A DNA stretch of 64,000 nucleotides, from positions 16,583,975 to 16,647,974 of the forward strand of contig JALGQZ010000011.1 of NCBI GenBank assembly GCA_023105745.1. The letters are read 5' to 3'. The position numbers and the translations under genes were made by a program. Positions 23,317-35,395 of this stretch are shown one piece after another (position 1 is the stretch's first letter; every line of letters starts with the position of its first letter). The DNA is from Austropuccinia psidii (Eukaryota; Basidiomycota; Pucciniomycetes; Pucciniales; Sphaerophragmiaceae). The notes beneath the pieces were generated by a model that worked only from the letters and a program-made list of their open reading frames with translations, was not told where the DNA came from and did not search any database.

Positions 23317-23409
23317 TGCGGGCGAATTGCTGGAGGAACCACTAGGACGCAACGAACAGATCAAGCTGGCTTCAACGCTTCGATCCACTCCAATCCAACA
23401 CTGAGCTCG
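23317..23409. promoter_or_regulatory. Probable promoter region of the Notchless gene
   Basis: 93 bp separate the Notchless ATG from a divergent ATG at 23410. No TATA box is visible, as is common for fungal housekeeping genes. The transcription start is unknown. Confidence 0.35.
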
Positions 23410-23538
23410 ATGACGCCTGCCGATGAGGACAGCTACCCTATTCCTGGCTTGTCCATGGACATCTCCAGGCGCCCAGGAACTAATTCTGGCATCGAAAATG
23501 AAGTGGGCTCGCCTGTGGGACTAGCTCAGTCGCAGTAG
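23410..23538 (+). CDS. Short divergent ORF or first exon, function unknown
   Basis: A 42-codon frame starting MTPADEDSYPIPGLS and ending at TAG. Its base composition is like the host gene and unlike the AT-rich repeats that begin about 60 bp further on. It could be the first exon of a neighbouring gene whose remainder was displaced or destroyed by insertions, or a chance frame in the promoter region. I do not recognise the sequence and see no second exon. Confidence 0.25.
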   Translation: MTPADEDSYPIPGLSMDISRRPGTNSGIENEVGSPVGLAQSQ

Positions 23539-24397
23539 GGAATTGGAGTGCAAGCATAACTTCTGCAACTAAAGGAAACCAAGGCTGGAAACATAGCCAT
23601 GAAGGATGTCTCCTAGCTCCTGATCAGCTGAGTTTCTTTCTGAAAAAAATGTCAACTCTCAAATCATGAGTATTCTCGGTGGAAGCTTCCAGGAATGACT
23701 TATTGGTCCCCTCTGAGCTGCTCAGTCATTACTTGGAGTGCTTCTGTGAGCCTTTGGGATGCACAGTGAACCCAAAAAGACCACAAAATAACTCACAGTT
23801 GAAACTTGCTCTAGATTGACCATATGTGTGAAATCAATATGATTTGGAGAGAAATCTTGTCATAACTGTTAAATCAATGGGTAAAGTTAAGTTTTGTGGC
23901 ATATTTGAATGATACACCCAAAAACTACTAAGCATTATCCATATAGAGTTTTGTACAAAAATACCTACAGTACATCAAAAGCTATGAAAAAGGGAAAATT
24001 ATTTTTTTTAATGAAAAATTTGACAGCCCATAGTTTTTGCTCAATTTACATATGTGCTACTTGCATTTATGTGTGGTAATCATTAAGATTTCACTTGAAT
24101 TTGAGATAGGGCTGGCAGTTTTTTTTGAAATGAACATGATCTTAGTAAAACAAAGAAAATTTGAGGAATTTTTTGCACTATAATCTCACAGAGTGTAGAA
24201 AAAAGAAACTAATTATGGTTGCTCAAACCATGATGAAAAAAGCTATAACTTTATCATGAATTGGTTTTTGATTTGGGCCTAACAAAGGTTGTCAGAAAAG
24301 GTTGTAGCAGTTGAATAAAACTACCTTATCTGGCAGACTTCCAAACAGTCTAGCACATATGAGAACTTTGTCCCAGATGGTCTCTGGTGTTGTGGCC
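23539..24397. other. Transition to repeat DNA, no gene seen
   Basis: Moderately AT-rich, with stops in all frames. It contains GTGAGCCTTTGGGATGC at 23747, vaguely like an LTR start. Nothing can be assigned. Confidence 0.4.
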
Positions 24398-25730
24398 TGT
24401 CAGACTGTGACTCAACCCCGGAGCACAAGCATGACACCAAAATACCATAAACCAATAGTAAAGCAAGATCCCCTCCAAAAAATGACCTAAGCTAAAATAG
24501 CTCACAATGGCATCTAAAGAAAGAGGAAATACACCTCATTATTAATACACAAATTGCATAACTATAGGACAAATAATGACAAAGTTATTACAGTTCAAAA
24601 TAGGGGAAGCCACTACAAATTGGGGTTTAAATCAAAGTGCTCAATGAGGGACATCCAATGGTACCAGCCAAACTAGGCTAGCTCCAAAACTACAAAAGTT
24701 AGAACCAAACATAATCCAAATAAAGGTGAATAAAATATTTACCTCTCAACTAACTTCCACAGTTTTAGTGTGTGATACCTGGGAAATGCACTTTCCAGAA
24801 AAAGAAGAATCTTAACTTTCTGATAGTACCCTTTATAACCCTGTATCTCACCTAGAACAAAAGCTATCAAGGTATTTATCTTAATACAGGATTCATACAA
24901 TGACATTTAAAGCTTGTATAGCTTTTCCACACTTGATTCCAGGTATATGAAGTGAGTAACCATTATTTATATTACCCATCAATGGATACAAAATTGGCCA
25001 ATTTTGAGCTCTCTATCTGCAAAACTTACAAATCTATGGAGGTTATAAGAATAAAATCCTTAATGGAAAAATCCAGTACTGTGGGATAGTCTCTCATACT
25101 ATTTAATTAGGGATTTCAAAACAAAGCCAATGCTTTTTCTCCTTCAATAACCCATATTATGACTAATATGGGGTCCCCAGACACATTCTTTACATCATTC
25201 TACACATCTGACCTCTCAAAACATGCCTGTGAGGTCCTCTGATGAAATTTTTCACCCTGTATTGGGAAAAGTGATCATATTTGGCTTCAAAAGCACATCT
25301 GAGCCCAATACAGGATACACAGGTCTGTAGAAACCACATGTGCACCCTGTGGAGTGAAAAATATTCACTGTTTCTACATTTCAAGGAGCAGATGCCCCTC
25401 CAAAAATTCTTCAGGATAAAAAGGGATCTTTATCTTCCCCAAATAAGAATCCTCATCCTTTTATTACATTCCTATCCAGTAAACCTGTTTCCAAACAACT
25501 AAACTCTTTTAAAATGACCAGGTATAATTATAGTCTTAATTATTGTAGAATTTATTATAAGTAGTCAATTGATAACTACTGCACTCATTGCTTTTAGTAG
25601 GGCTCACCACCACTATTACAACATAGAAAAGCCCTTTATTTATTATAATTTAACATAAGTAAATCTATTTATATGTGTCACACTAAGAGATATAGTATTA
25701 TTATAGCTATAGCATAGAGTCAGCCTGACA
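24398..25730 (+). repeat. Solo LTR, family C
   Basis: Starts TGTCAGACTGTGACTCAA, ends CATAGAGTCAGCCTGACA, 1333 bp, with TG..CA ends. Flanks TGGCC (24393-24397) and TGACC (25731-25735) match at 4 of 5 bases, fitting a 5 bp target duplication. It is homologous to LTRs at 35396-36797 and 40515-41873. No internal region adjoins it. Confidence 0.85.
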
Positions 25731-26539
25731 TGACCTGTGGTCTGCAAAAGCACAGTATATTCCATTGGGACTGAATAATGCAACGATTAATGTTCTACAT
25801 GATATTTAATCCAATTTCACCAGTGGCTTCTTGCATTGTTTGAGCAAACACCTTTATATATCCCAGAATATCTATATTACAATTTAAAACAACTGTTTCT
25901 TATTAATAGAAATAAGAGCTGCAAATATCCTCAGATTTTTTGAAAATCTAGGTCACTTATTTATTTATAAACTCTAAAAGTTATTCTGAGCCACTTTATA
26001 TTATTTTTTTAAATAGATGGACCCCAAATAATCAAATTCATTGACATCTATGCAGAAATATAACATCGACCTTTCTAATTGTTTTGGGCTTGAATTTATT
26101 ACAAACTTATCTTTTTAATAGAAGTGGTGTAACACACCATCAATCGTGATGGTGGTGTAGAGGATAAGTCTGAAGCCTCAATATTAGCAAGCTGGTGTTT
26201 ATTAAGGATTGATGGCAGGTTGAGCTTAAAAATTTAATTTGAAAGAAGGCCACCAGGATCTCATGTAATCAGATGACTATTTCACCACTTTTACTGAAGT
26301 TTTTGGAAGAGAATAATACATGAATGTTAAGCCATGTACATGCATAAAGCTCATATATATCATGTATTCCAACCCCCAAAAGACACTAAATAAGAATCAT
26401 ATAAGAGGTTTTTGGATATATGAATTTGAACAAATCAATTTAAGACCTTTGAGAGCCTGGAATAGAGTAATTTGGGTATAAAATGACAAAATTTAAGATC
26501 TAATTATCAGGGGATCAAAATTTAATAATGTACTGAATA
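25731..26539. other. AT-rich region with a possible RT scrap
   Basis: The plus-strand frame near 25750-25800 reads YIPLGLNNATINVLHDI, faintly like the MPFGL.NAP..FQ..M region of gypsy reverse transcriptases. The resemblance is short and no other domain is visible, so this is only a suggestion. Confidence 0.25.
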
Positions 26540-28207
26540 GGAGAAAGAGTAAATATTTCAGGTGTGGACATAAAGCTTTTATTAAAGATTAAGTACTTTT
26601 CCTCTTATAGAAATTTGTATAGGATAAAATTATTAAGGAATAGTAATTTTAAGATTTTTGTGAGAAAAAACTTAAAATTAAAAGGTTTTACCTTCATCAT
26701 TATAAAAAAAATAATATTATAAATATCTATTATTCTAACAATACTAAGAATTTATCCAAAAATACTTTACAAGAGGTAATTAAGGATAAAAAGGAAATTT
26801 CATTAAGAGAAATTTTAATTTAAGCTCATTGAGAAAATAACTTCAATAAATTAATTGAAGAAGAAATTCATCAAAGTTAATTCTTAAAAAAGCACACCCC
26901 CAGGTTACCAGAGTGATTTCAGAAACAAAGTGAAAAATCTTACAGTGATAAAAAATGCCCAAATTCACTATTGGAGTGGTTCAAAGAGAGAAATATTATT
27001 AATAGTTGAGAGAAATTATTGCAATTTTTTTTGGGTTTGAATTTTTAAAATCAATTGAAATTGGTGTTTGAGCTTTTTAATTTATTGGTTTAATAATTTT
27101 GGGACCAATTATAAAAGTAAAATATTATAAAATGAAAAAAAGATGGGGAAAAGAGGAAATCTTTTTATGGAATTTAATTTTCTTCCTGAAAAAGTAAAAA
27201 ATCCTTTAATTATTAAAGAGAAACATACCAACAGAAGAAAATCCAGTCAGGGAATTATTGATCCCTTGTTTGGACCAAAAAGGGTGGGTTTTCGCTTTTT
27301 TAGCCATTTTAACCCAATAAACAAGCGCTCACTACATTAATAGCTGGCTGTGAGTCCAGAAGACACATTCAATTTCTTACAAAGACCCTTTAAGCCAGTT
27401 AAAAATGCTTTTGTAGTAGTTTTACCAACTTGTAAATAGCTAAATCTGACCTTGACAAAATTAAAATTAACTCCAGGCCAGAATTGATAAATTTTTGACT
27501 TGACTTTTACATCCAAATAATTTCAGAGAGTAACTTGGGGGATTTTGGAACTCTTGGAACCATGATTTATATTTCCCCTTAAGAAGAATACTTTAGATTT
27601 ATTTTATCTTAATCCATCCACATGGACTATACTTGAAATTTTAAATATGTATTTTCAATCGCTGCTCTATAAATTAAAGTTCACTTATTCAATACATTCA
27701 CACATTTTAAGAAATTGATTTACAATTATCCCCTTTCTCATAAGATCTAAACTAAAAACCACAACTCATTTTCAACACAAAAAATGATGGTTAGCATCAA
27801 ATGTGGTGAAAATGAAAGGAATTTTGATGATTTTCAGGTTTTGATACCGAAAATATTTGAGACTAAATATTAATATGATCTACAGTAAGCTATAAGAGCT
27901 TTTACCAATGCTAGAATGGAATCAATTTTCTCTAATAAGAAAAAGGGTCAACCTAGATTTTATAGTTTTTTTTCTAATGAAATTAATTTTCCAAAATTTT
28001 CAATTAAATTCTATTTTTGCTCAATCTCATATATAAGAAACATTTTGATTTTACTTCTTTTTTAATTATATTAATTCACTATAGAATTTGTATTTAATTG
28101 ATTTTATTACTTCTCAGTTTTCACCTCAAGTAAGAATAAAGAATTTTCAAGCTTTATTTTATATTTTATGGTGCTTTGGGTATATTAAAATACCTTTCAG
28201 GCTCACA
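26540..28207 (-). repeat. LTR-like repeat family B, copy 2
   Basis: Most complete uninterrupted copy, about 1.67 kb. It ends GGGTATATTAAAATACCTTTCAGGCTCACA-type sequence at 28207. It shares the TTGGACCAAAAAGGG segment (about 27268) and the AAATTAAAGTTCACTTAT segment with copy 1. The left border is approximate. The ORF at 27143-27340 is not conserved between copies. Confidence 0.7.
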
Positions 28208-31130
28208 AATACAAGACAAAATTGACAATTCAAACTGTTGAAGTTTGAGATATAATTACATATCTCAATAACTTCAAAATAAGATCAAATAAATCTTTAA
28301 TTATGACCTCAAAAAATTAATAAATAGTAATTTATATTTTCTTAATAAGTAAAAATAATTTGAAACTAATACTTTCAGAAATTCCTGGGTATATGCATTT
28401 TTTACTATCTTCTATATAGAAATTCTTTTGTAATGATACATTTTGTGATTTAAATAATGAAGTGTTTATTTCATTTCTTATGAATCCATTTGAGTTCATG
28501 TAATAAACTAAGATATTTTCATAGCTTATTATTAAGTTTTATGACCTCTGACCTGCTCAAAACTTACTATTTTCAATGAGGCGGTTGACCATTTCATTTT
28601 GAAAGTGTTCAGAGCTTAGAAAATCTTCAAAATGGACTTATATTGTCAATATGTGAATTCTGATTCATTTTTTTACCAATAATATCTTGGAAAAACTTTT
28701 TTTTAATAAATTATTGAGCTTTAGAATAATGCATTTTGAAAGAAATCAGCTTTTATTAGAAAAATAATTCAAAATGTAGTTTTGATGATATAATGCAATA
28801 GTCTTAGAATTTTTTCCAAGAAGCTACTAATATTATTGAATCCACTCTCAGCTTTTTTTTCAGATTGAAAATGTGAGCTTAGATTTGGGCTTTTGAGATA
28901 TTGCCACATTTCTGAAAAAAAGTTGACAATATTCTTTTATATAATTTTAAGTGACAGATAACTTGAAATGATTTGTGTAATAATCAATTAATACTATTTT
29001 ACAAGTAATTAAATTAAAATTAATTACTATATAATAACTCATGAATAATTTACAACTACTTCAATTTATGGAAATACCAGGATAATATATGAAAAACTGT
29101 CTAAAAAGGGAATAAATTTTGTTTATCTCAAACACTGATAGTTAGAAATGTGGGATAAATTACATTATTTTATTCAAAATAAAATCTTACATATATTTCT
29201 CTTTTATTGAAAAACTTGCAAGCTCCATACTTACTGAGATACCTGGATATATGCACTTTCAATTATGAGTACATATATTGGTGGCTTTTAGCTCATATCT
29301 CTCAGAGTATAAAAGATAACTTGATTGTCAAAAATGAACTTACCACTAATTTACTGTAGTATTAAATCTATTAAATTTTTTTATAGGTATATAAATATAG
29401 CTATAAGTGACAAAGAAATATTGTGCAAAATATTAGTTGACCACTCATAACCAAAAGTAGTCCAAGCTTGCAATGAAGACCACAGTTTGATTCTAATATC
29501 TCATAAGTGAGGATTTTTGCACTATTTTTCATTATAATTAGGTTAAATTTCCTATTAATAATGGATTTAGGTTCAAAATATTAAATCTCAAAAGAATAGA
29601 CTAGTTACAAGAAAAAATTATCAAAAATAGAGTTTTACTGATGTAATTAAGTTCTCTTGAAAGATTAGTAATTAAATTCCAAGCTATAATAATTAAATAT
29701 CTTAACAGCTATAGAATGAATAGCTTCAAATTTATTTAGGATCCAAGCTAATGTACAAAATGATCATTTTTTCTTTCTGAAAATGATCTTAACTTAAGCT
29801 TAAAATATTATCAAGGGAAAATATCAATTGAAAGTAGTATCTAATGTTGTAAATACTAAAAATAGTGAAGCTGAACTATTACAAAAGTAAATTATTTCAA
29901 TGAATTACGATATAGTGGTAAATTTAAAAAAATCATGTTATTATGATTTAATAACCTCTAAGCCTTGAAAAACTGACTTATTACAGTGGAAAAAGTAAAT
30001 GAGCTTCAGATGTGATCCTTCTTGTTATTATTTAGAATTCTCTTCAATATAAAAAACCTCCTTCTTCCTCTGTATTTCCCTCAGATATCACAAAATCGAT
30101 AACATATATAATTACTACAGGCCATTAATTTTTAATCTAATTAAAAGAAGCTTGATATCAGATACCAAAGATATTACTTCTAAAAACTACTAATTTTATA
30201 GCTAATATAATTATCTTTTCATTTATCTTGTGATTACCTCCAAAAATATTAAAATTTGTATAATTGATATTTTTGATTAATGTAACTGAAATGAAAAACT
30301 AGTTTCATTTACCTTCAAAGGTGTAAAATGTTTAGAAACTCTCATCTTAAGGGTCCAGAGTGAGGTTTTTATCTTTATTATAGTATATTTCTTTTTTGAT
30401 CCCAATAGATTATCATTTAAACAATATGAGTAGCTATTGCATTATGTATTATAATTCATATTAGTAATATTTTGGCTATAAATTGGGATTTATTAAGCAA
30501 AAAAGAATCTTCAAGCAAAGATTATTCTTCAGTAAGAAGGAAATTGCATTTTAAAATCGTATTATTAATTATTTATTATTTATTTGAACTCAATAATATT
30601 CTCAATATTATTCCATAAGTACTAGATATCTTAGTCTTTGAATTTCTTTATATAAAATAAAATTATAATGAGATATTGGTAATCTTGATTCTGTTACAAC
30701 AATTAGGGAATACCACCATAAGGTAGGGGTGAATTCTTTGAATGATTATATCCTGAATCCAGAGATGCGTCTCTCAAGTTAAGGAAGGGAATCAAGCTCA
30801 TTCAAAGCCACTGCATCAAATGAAATGTGTATAGTACCTGGAGATTGAAACCATCTACTCAAAGTTAATTTAAGCACAGAACTACCTGTAGTGTCCCAAG
30901 GGAAATTTTGATATTGAATCTGACTGTATTAAAAATATCTGGAATTGCAAAAAATAAAATATCTTAATTTCCTTTGCATAAAATAAACAGCTTAATTGCA
31001 CCCTGTGAAAACTACAATTAGCAGTATTGAAATTGTTTCAGAATCAGGAAAGGCATAGTGAGTTCCTGTCAGTAATAGGTTTAATAAGTTAATTTTATCA
31101 AAACGAACCAAGTTAAATCCCTCCTGAGAA
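28208..31130. other. AT-rich region without recognisable genes
   Basis: Very AT-rich with short frames only. I see no motifs, no tandem array and no RNA gene. Confidence 0.5.
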
Positions 31131-31299
31131 TTAAAAAATTATCCCAAAAATTTCCAAAAGAAGTATATCAAGCCTCCACAAAATTTTGAGTGAAAAAGAG
31201 AAAAAATTTAGGATTTTGTGAGAAAAATAGTAAGATCAAGGGACCAAATGAGTAGGAAATAAAGCCTTCTTGTTTTTTCCTAGTATCTAAGAGGGATAT

Positions 31300-32135
31300 A
31301 AGGAGAAAATTCTTCTCTAGATAAGACTTTAAAATATATGTACACTTTTTAGGTCCCTTAAAATACCTTAACATAGTTCTTTATTGATTATTCTATCCGA
31401 TTTTCTATATATTAATATTATACTAAGGAAGCCTTCTACTTAAATTATTCCTTTGACTATTGATTAACTTTTTAACACTTCGTTCAGCTGTAAATAAGAC
31501 AATTTAATCACTTCATGTGTTTAATATATTAAGGAAAAGTCCTCAAAGGGAGTTAAAATTGATTCTTTTCTTTTTTGATTTAGCTTTGTTCTGTCTTTAA
31601 AGTTAAATTTACCAAAAATTTATTGTATTTATTACATTTGAGAGGAAACCTTATTTACGGTCTTTAGGAAAATTATTTATTATAGCTTAAAGAAGTTTCT
31701 TTATTACTTTATTTTCTATTCTCACTTTTTCACTCTTATTTTATTTTTTAGTATTTGTTGAATTTTTTACAAAAGCTAGTAGTATGATGACTAAACTCAC
31801 ATTATTTAAGAATAAGGAAAAATTAATACAGGGCTATTAAGGTACATAAAATTAACTCAGAATGGTATTAAGCTTCTGAAAGTTTTGAAATGTCTTGCAT
31901 ATCTCATTAAATTGAATAAAATAGTATAATACAAATATTGGACCTATATAAAAACTTGCAATATATGTATTTATTTTTTTAGGTCCTAGAAAAGACCTTA
32001 ATCCGTTCCTTGATTTAGTATTTTGTTTAATTCTGTATATCTTGATATTATACAGAAATAATCTTATATTTGAATAATTCCTTTGAGTATTCATTCAATT
32101 ACTAACACTTTTCTCATGTAGAGGATGCAAGAAAG
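31300..32135. repeat. Pair of diverged direct repeats
   Basis: A segment near 31340-31500 (TTTAGGTCCCTTAAAATACCTTA to TTTTTAACACTT) recurs near 31975-32115 (TTTAGGTCCTAGAAAAGACC to TACTAACACTT), about 635 bp apart. A related word, GGGCTNTTAAG..ATAAAATT, is at 31830 and again at 33055. This is probably an old repeated element; the class is unknown. Confidence 0.5.
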
Positions 32136-32394
32136 TACCCACTGAAGGTCTTTAATAGATTCATAAAAAATTATCAGCAAGATCTAATTTTTATTTCATT
32201 TTATCTTATATTTGAAGTCAATTTAACAAGGAAACTGACTGTATCTATCTAGCCTACAAGTAACATCTACTGCATTTCTTAGGTTTCACTTTATTTTATC
32301 TTAATTTAATTCATTTTGTTTTATCACATTGATTTACTTCCCTTTGTTTATTTTATTTTTTTAAATTTTAATAGAATAATGACTCAATATTGAG

Positions 32395-33020
32395 GGTGAT
32401 ACAAAATCTCATAAGCTTTTAGTAAATACATGTAAGTGACCCAATTTTTTTCAGAAAATTGGTTATCCTTAGCTTTGAGGAATTTTTAATTTCTTTTTCC
32501 ATTTATTTTCCAACATGAGATGTCAAGATCCCCCATTTTTTTCAAAAGTGTTTTTGCTGAATTTCTCCAAATTGACCAATTTTCTTGAAAAATTCATTAA
32601 ATATCTTCCTACTTATGAATTTCCATAATCTTATTTTTGTAATTAAGGAGAAAATCTTGAGATTCAAAAGCCAGAAGCCTGCATTTTTGGGAATGTTTCT
32701 GGGTGAGACAATTGTAGGCCCAAAAAGTGTTTTTTTTTTACATTTTTTGTTCATATTTGTAAGTAACTTTAAAATGCCATTTATGACATTAATGTAATTA
32801 AAATTGCTACTTATTGCATGATTGGAATTGATAATGTCATTCATCGCATTAGTAGCATGAACAGTGCCATTTACAGCATCAAGCATTCCATATTTTGGAA
32901 AAAAACATGTTTTGGCAGGTTTGGAAGGATTTTTTGGCTTCATTTTGATTGAAAATGGGTGAAGGGAACCCCTCAAATGTTCTTACCAAGATTCTTACAT
33001 GGGCTTACAAAAGCCCAATT
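32395..33020. mobile_element. MULE left-arm relative (fragment)
   Basis: Bases 32395-32740 align with the MULE left arm (about 7395-7735): the terminal word AGTAAATACATGTAAGTGACC, then TTGAGGAATTTTT, TTCATTAAATATCTTCC.ACTTATGAATTTCC and GGGTGAGACAA. No transposase follows. Near 32985 a TTACCAAGATTCTTACATGGGCTTAC stretch could be a decayed opposite terminus, making it a non-autonomous derivative. Confidence 0.5.
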
Positions 33021-33809
33021 TTGATCATTGCAAAATAAAAAATTACTTCAGGGCTCTTAAGCTCAATAAAATTGCCTCATAATGGCATTACATTTCTTGA
33101 AGTGATCTTTGTAGTCATATTTTTTGAAGATATTAATATTACTAATTTTTTTCTTTTGATATTTAAAATATATAATTTGCAAATAAAAATAGATTGGAAG
33201 AAAATTAACTTACATTGGAAGGCCCTTGAACTTCAGAATTCTATTTCTTTTTTTTGAAACAAAGATAATGAGTTAAGCTTGAAAAATGGTTGTCTCTGTG
33301 GTCTCTTTGAAGGATGTGCAATTAAATTAATTTATTATTAATATTTGAATATCTATGAAGGCCATGGTGATTCCTTGCTTTAACTTCTTTTGAAATACAT
33401 ACTATCTGATAATAAGCCCTCAAAATGATTTCATGGCCTTTGGACCATGAATTTACCTCTAAATTTTTCTTTAATCTTTAGAGGTACTTTCATGTACCAA
33501 GAATACCACAAATAGAATGCTAATTGATAAACTCTAATAGAATAACTTTTTTAGCGATCAAAATAAAGTATATCATGAAATAGAATTTGAACATTAATTT
33601 TTACAAAAATTGTAAAAATCAACAAAATCTTGAAAATACTGTTTTACTTAGAAAAGTTGATTAAAAATAATAATTCAATTGAGATAAAAAATTTGAATTT
33701 AATGACTCTTTGGAAAATATGCAATGTTATTTATCAAGACTATCTTTCTCATTAAAACCATATGAGCTGTATTTTACCAATTTTTTCCAAATGAGATTCC
33801 ACTCTGGGT
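33021..33809. other. AT-rich region without recognisable genes
   Basis: The frame at 33072-33257 is low-complexity and I do not accept it. Nothing else is seen. Confidence 0.45.
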
Positions 33810-34422
33810 CACTATAAAGTGTGGATATAAAAGTTTAATTAAAAATCAAGTAATTTTCCTGTCCTAAGAAAATATTGAGTGAAAATAGTAATTTTCAGGT
33901 TTTTAAGAAAACAGTCCATTTTTCACACATTGTTATCATAAAATAATACTATTATAAAGACTTATTGCTTTAACAACAATAAAACTATATAAAGAAGTAC
34001 TCTACCAGAAATACTTATGGTTATAAAGGAATTCTTAAAAATATATTTCAATTTGAAATCAATGGAGGAAAACACCCCAGGAAATGAATTTTGTATAAGA
34101 GTCTCTCAAATGATTATAAAATACCAAACAAAACCAAAATTCACCAAAGTGGATTTGGAAAAAAAGTGAAAATTTTAACTGTGATAAAAAGTTCTTTGAT
34201 TCATTTTTGGGGCTTTCAAGGGTAAAATGATTACAACAAGCTAAAAAAATATCAAAATTATTTTTTCACAAGGTTTCAAATGATTAGAGAAGTGGTTTTG
34301 AGATACTTTATTGATTATCTTAAAAGGATTTATGATAATTTTAAAACAAAAATATTCTAACATGAAAATAGAAGCTGGGGCAAAGGAGAAATTCCTTCAT
34401 AGAATACATTTCTATCCCTCAA
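33810..34422 (-). repeat. LTR-like repeat family B, copy 3, left part
   Basis: Aligns with 26540-27180 of copy 2. It stops at CCCTCAA where a family C LTR begins, and its continuation is found 7.4 kb away at 41874; the joined halves match copy 1 without a gap. Confidence 0.78.
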
Positions 34423-34972
34423 TGTCAGCCTGTGACTCAAAACCAGAGCACAAGCATGACTGCCAGAATACCATAAACCAATGGTAGAGAAAAATACCAC
34501 CAAAGCATGGAGGTGAGCCAAAAAAGCTCAAAAGGTATCAAATAAAAGAGGAACTTCACCTCTTTCCAAATTTTCAAGTCCCATAAGCATAGGACAAAGA
34601 AAAAAACATTTTCAAGCTCAAAGAAGTTTCTGAGAATAAACCTTAATTTTTACCTCTCATGTGAAATCCAGAGAGAGAGGCTGAACCCCAAAAAATGGGT
34701 ATTCAAACTGAAGCTCTCAATCAGGGCTATGCAATGGTACTAGCCAAATTGAGCTAGCACCAAAAATATAGAAGTTATGGCCAAAATAAGGTCAAATAAG
34801 GGTGAATAAAATATTCACCTCTCATCCAGCTTCTACCATTTTAGTGTGAGATACCCAAAGTGGGGTATCTTTGGAAAGAGAACAATCAAGGCTATCTGAT
34901 TGTGCCATCCATCTCCCCATATCTCATCTAGAACAAATGTTATGGGTCAAACAAGTTCCATACAGATTTTGA
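34423..34972 (+). repeat. Truncated 5' LTR, family C
   Basis: Starts TGTCAGCCTGTGACTCAA and follows the other family C LTRs as far as CATACAGATTTTGA, then jumps into the gag-end sequence, so a deletion removed the rest of this LTR and the 5' internal region. Confidence 0.83.
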
Positions 34973-34984
34973 CTCAAAGCTCAT

Positions 34985-35370
34985 GATTCAGAGTCTGAAT
35001 TACAACAAGATCTCACAACTGTGAATCACCCAATCACTATGCAGAAAACTTTCCCAAAGACAGGGAAGAGATATTTTAAAGAGAGAAAGAAACAATAAAA
35101 GACCAAGAAGGTCATGAAGATGACTCTGATAGTGTAGGAAATGGCTGTGAACCTAACCCCAATGAGGAAGATTTAGTGGAATTTGAGAACCATGGAGCAA
35201 AGGAAATTGGTTCAGTCAACTTAAAAAGAAGGAAAACAATGACCAAGCATCTGTATGGTTTGAATCATAAACCACCAGACAAGAAAGATATAACAAAAAG
35301 AAATTTGTTGGATCAAGGTCACATGATTCACACTAGTACCTCAAAGAAGACAGGAAAGTCTTATAAATGA
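34985..35370 (+). pseudogene. Remnant of gag 3' end, family C
   Basis: Matches 40095-40490 closely (AACTGTGAATCACCCAATCAC; AAAGACAGGGAAGAGATATTT; ATGGTTTGAA). The open frame 35176-35370 encodes a Lys-rich tail ending in a TGA shortly before the polypurine tract. Only the end of gag is present. Confidence 0.75.
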
Positions 35371-35383
35371 TGAGCCTTTTTTT

Positions 35384-35395
35384 AGAGGGAGGGTA
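35384..35395 (+). other. Polypurine tract, family C (first)
   Basis: AGAGGGAGGGTA directly before the LTR start TGTCAG. The same tract is at 40503-40514. Confidence 0.8.

Noticed and set aside
23314..23388. Longer Notchless reading frame starting at 23388
   Set aside because: The first codon is GTG and no ATG lies upstream in frame; ATG at 23316 gives a normal N-terminus.
26130..26215. tRNA-like stretch (GGTGGTGTAGAGGATAAG)
   Set aside because: No acceptor or T-stem pairing and no GGTTCGA box that I can find.
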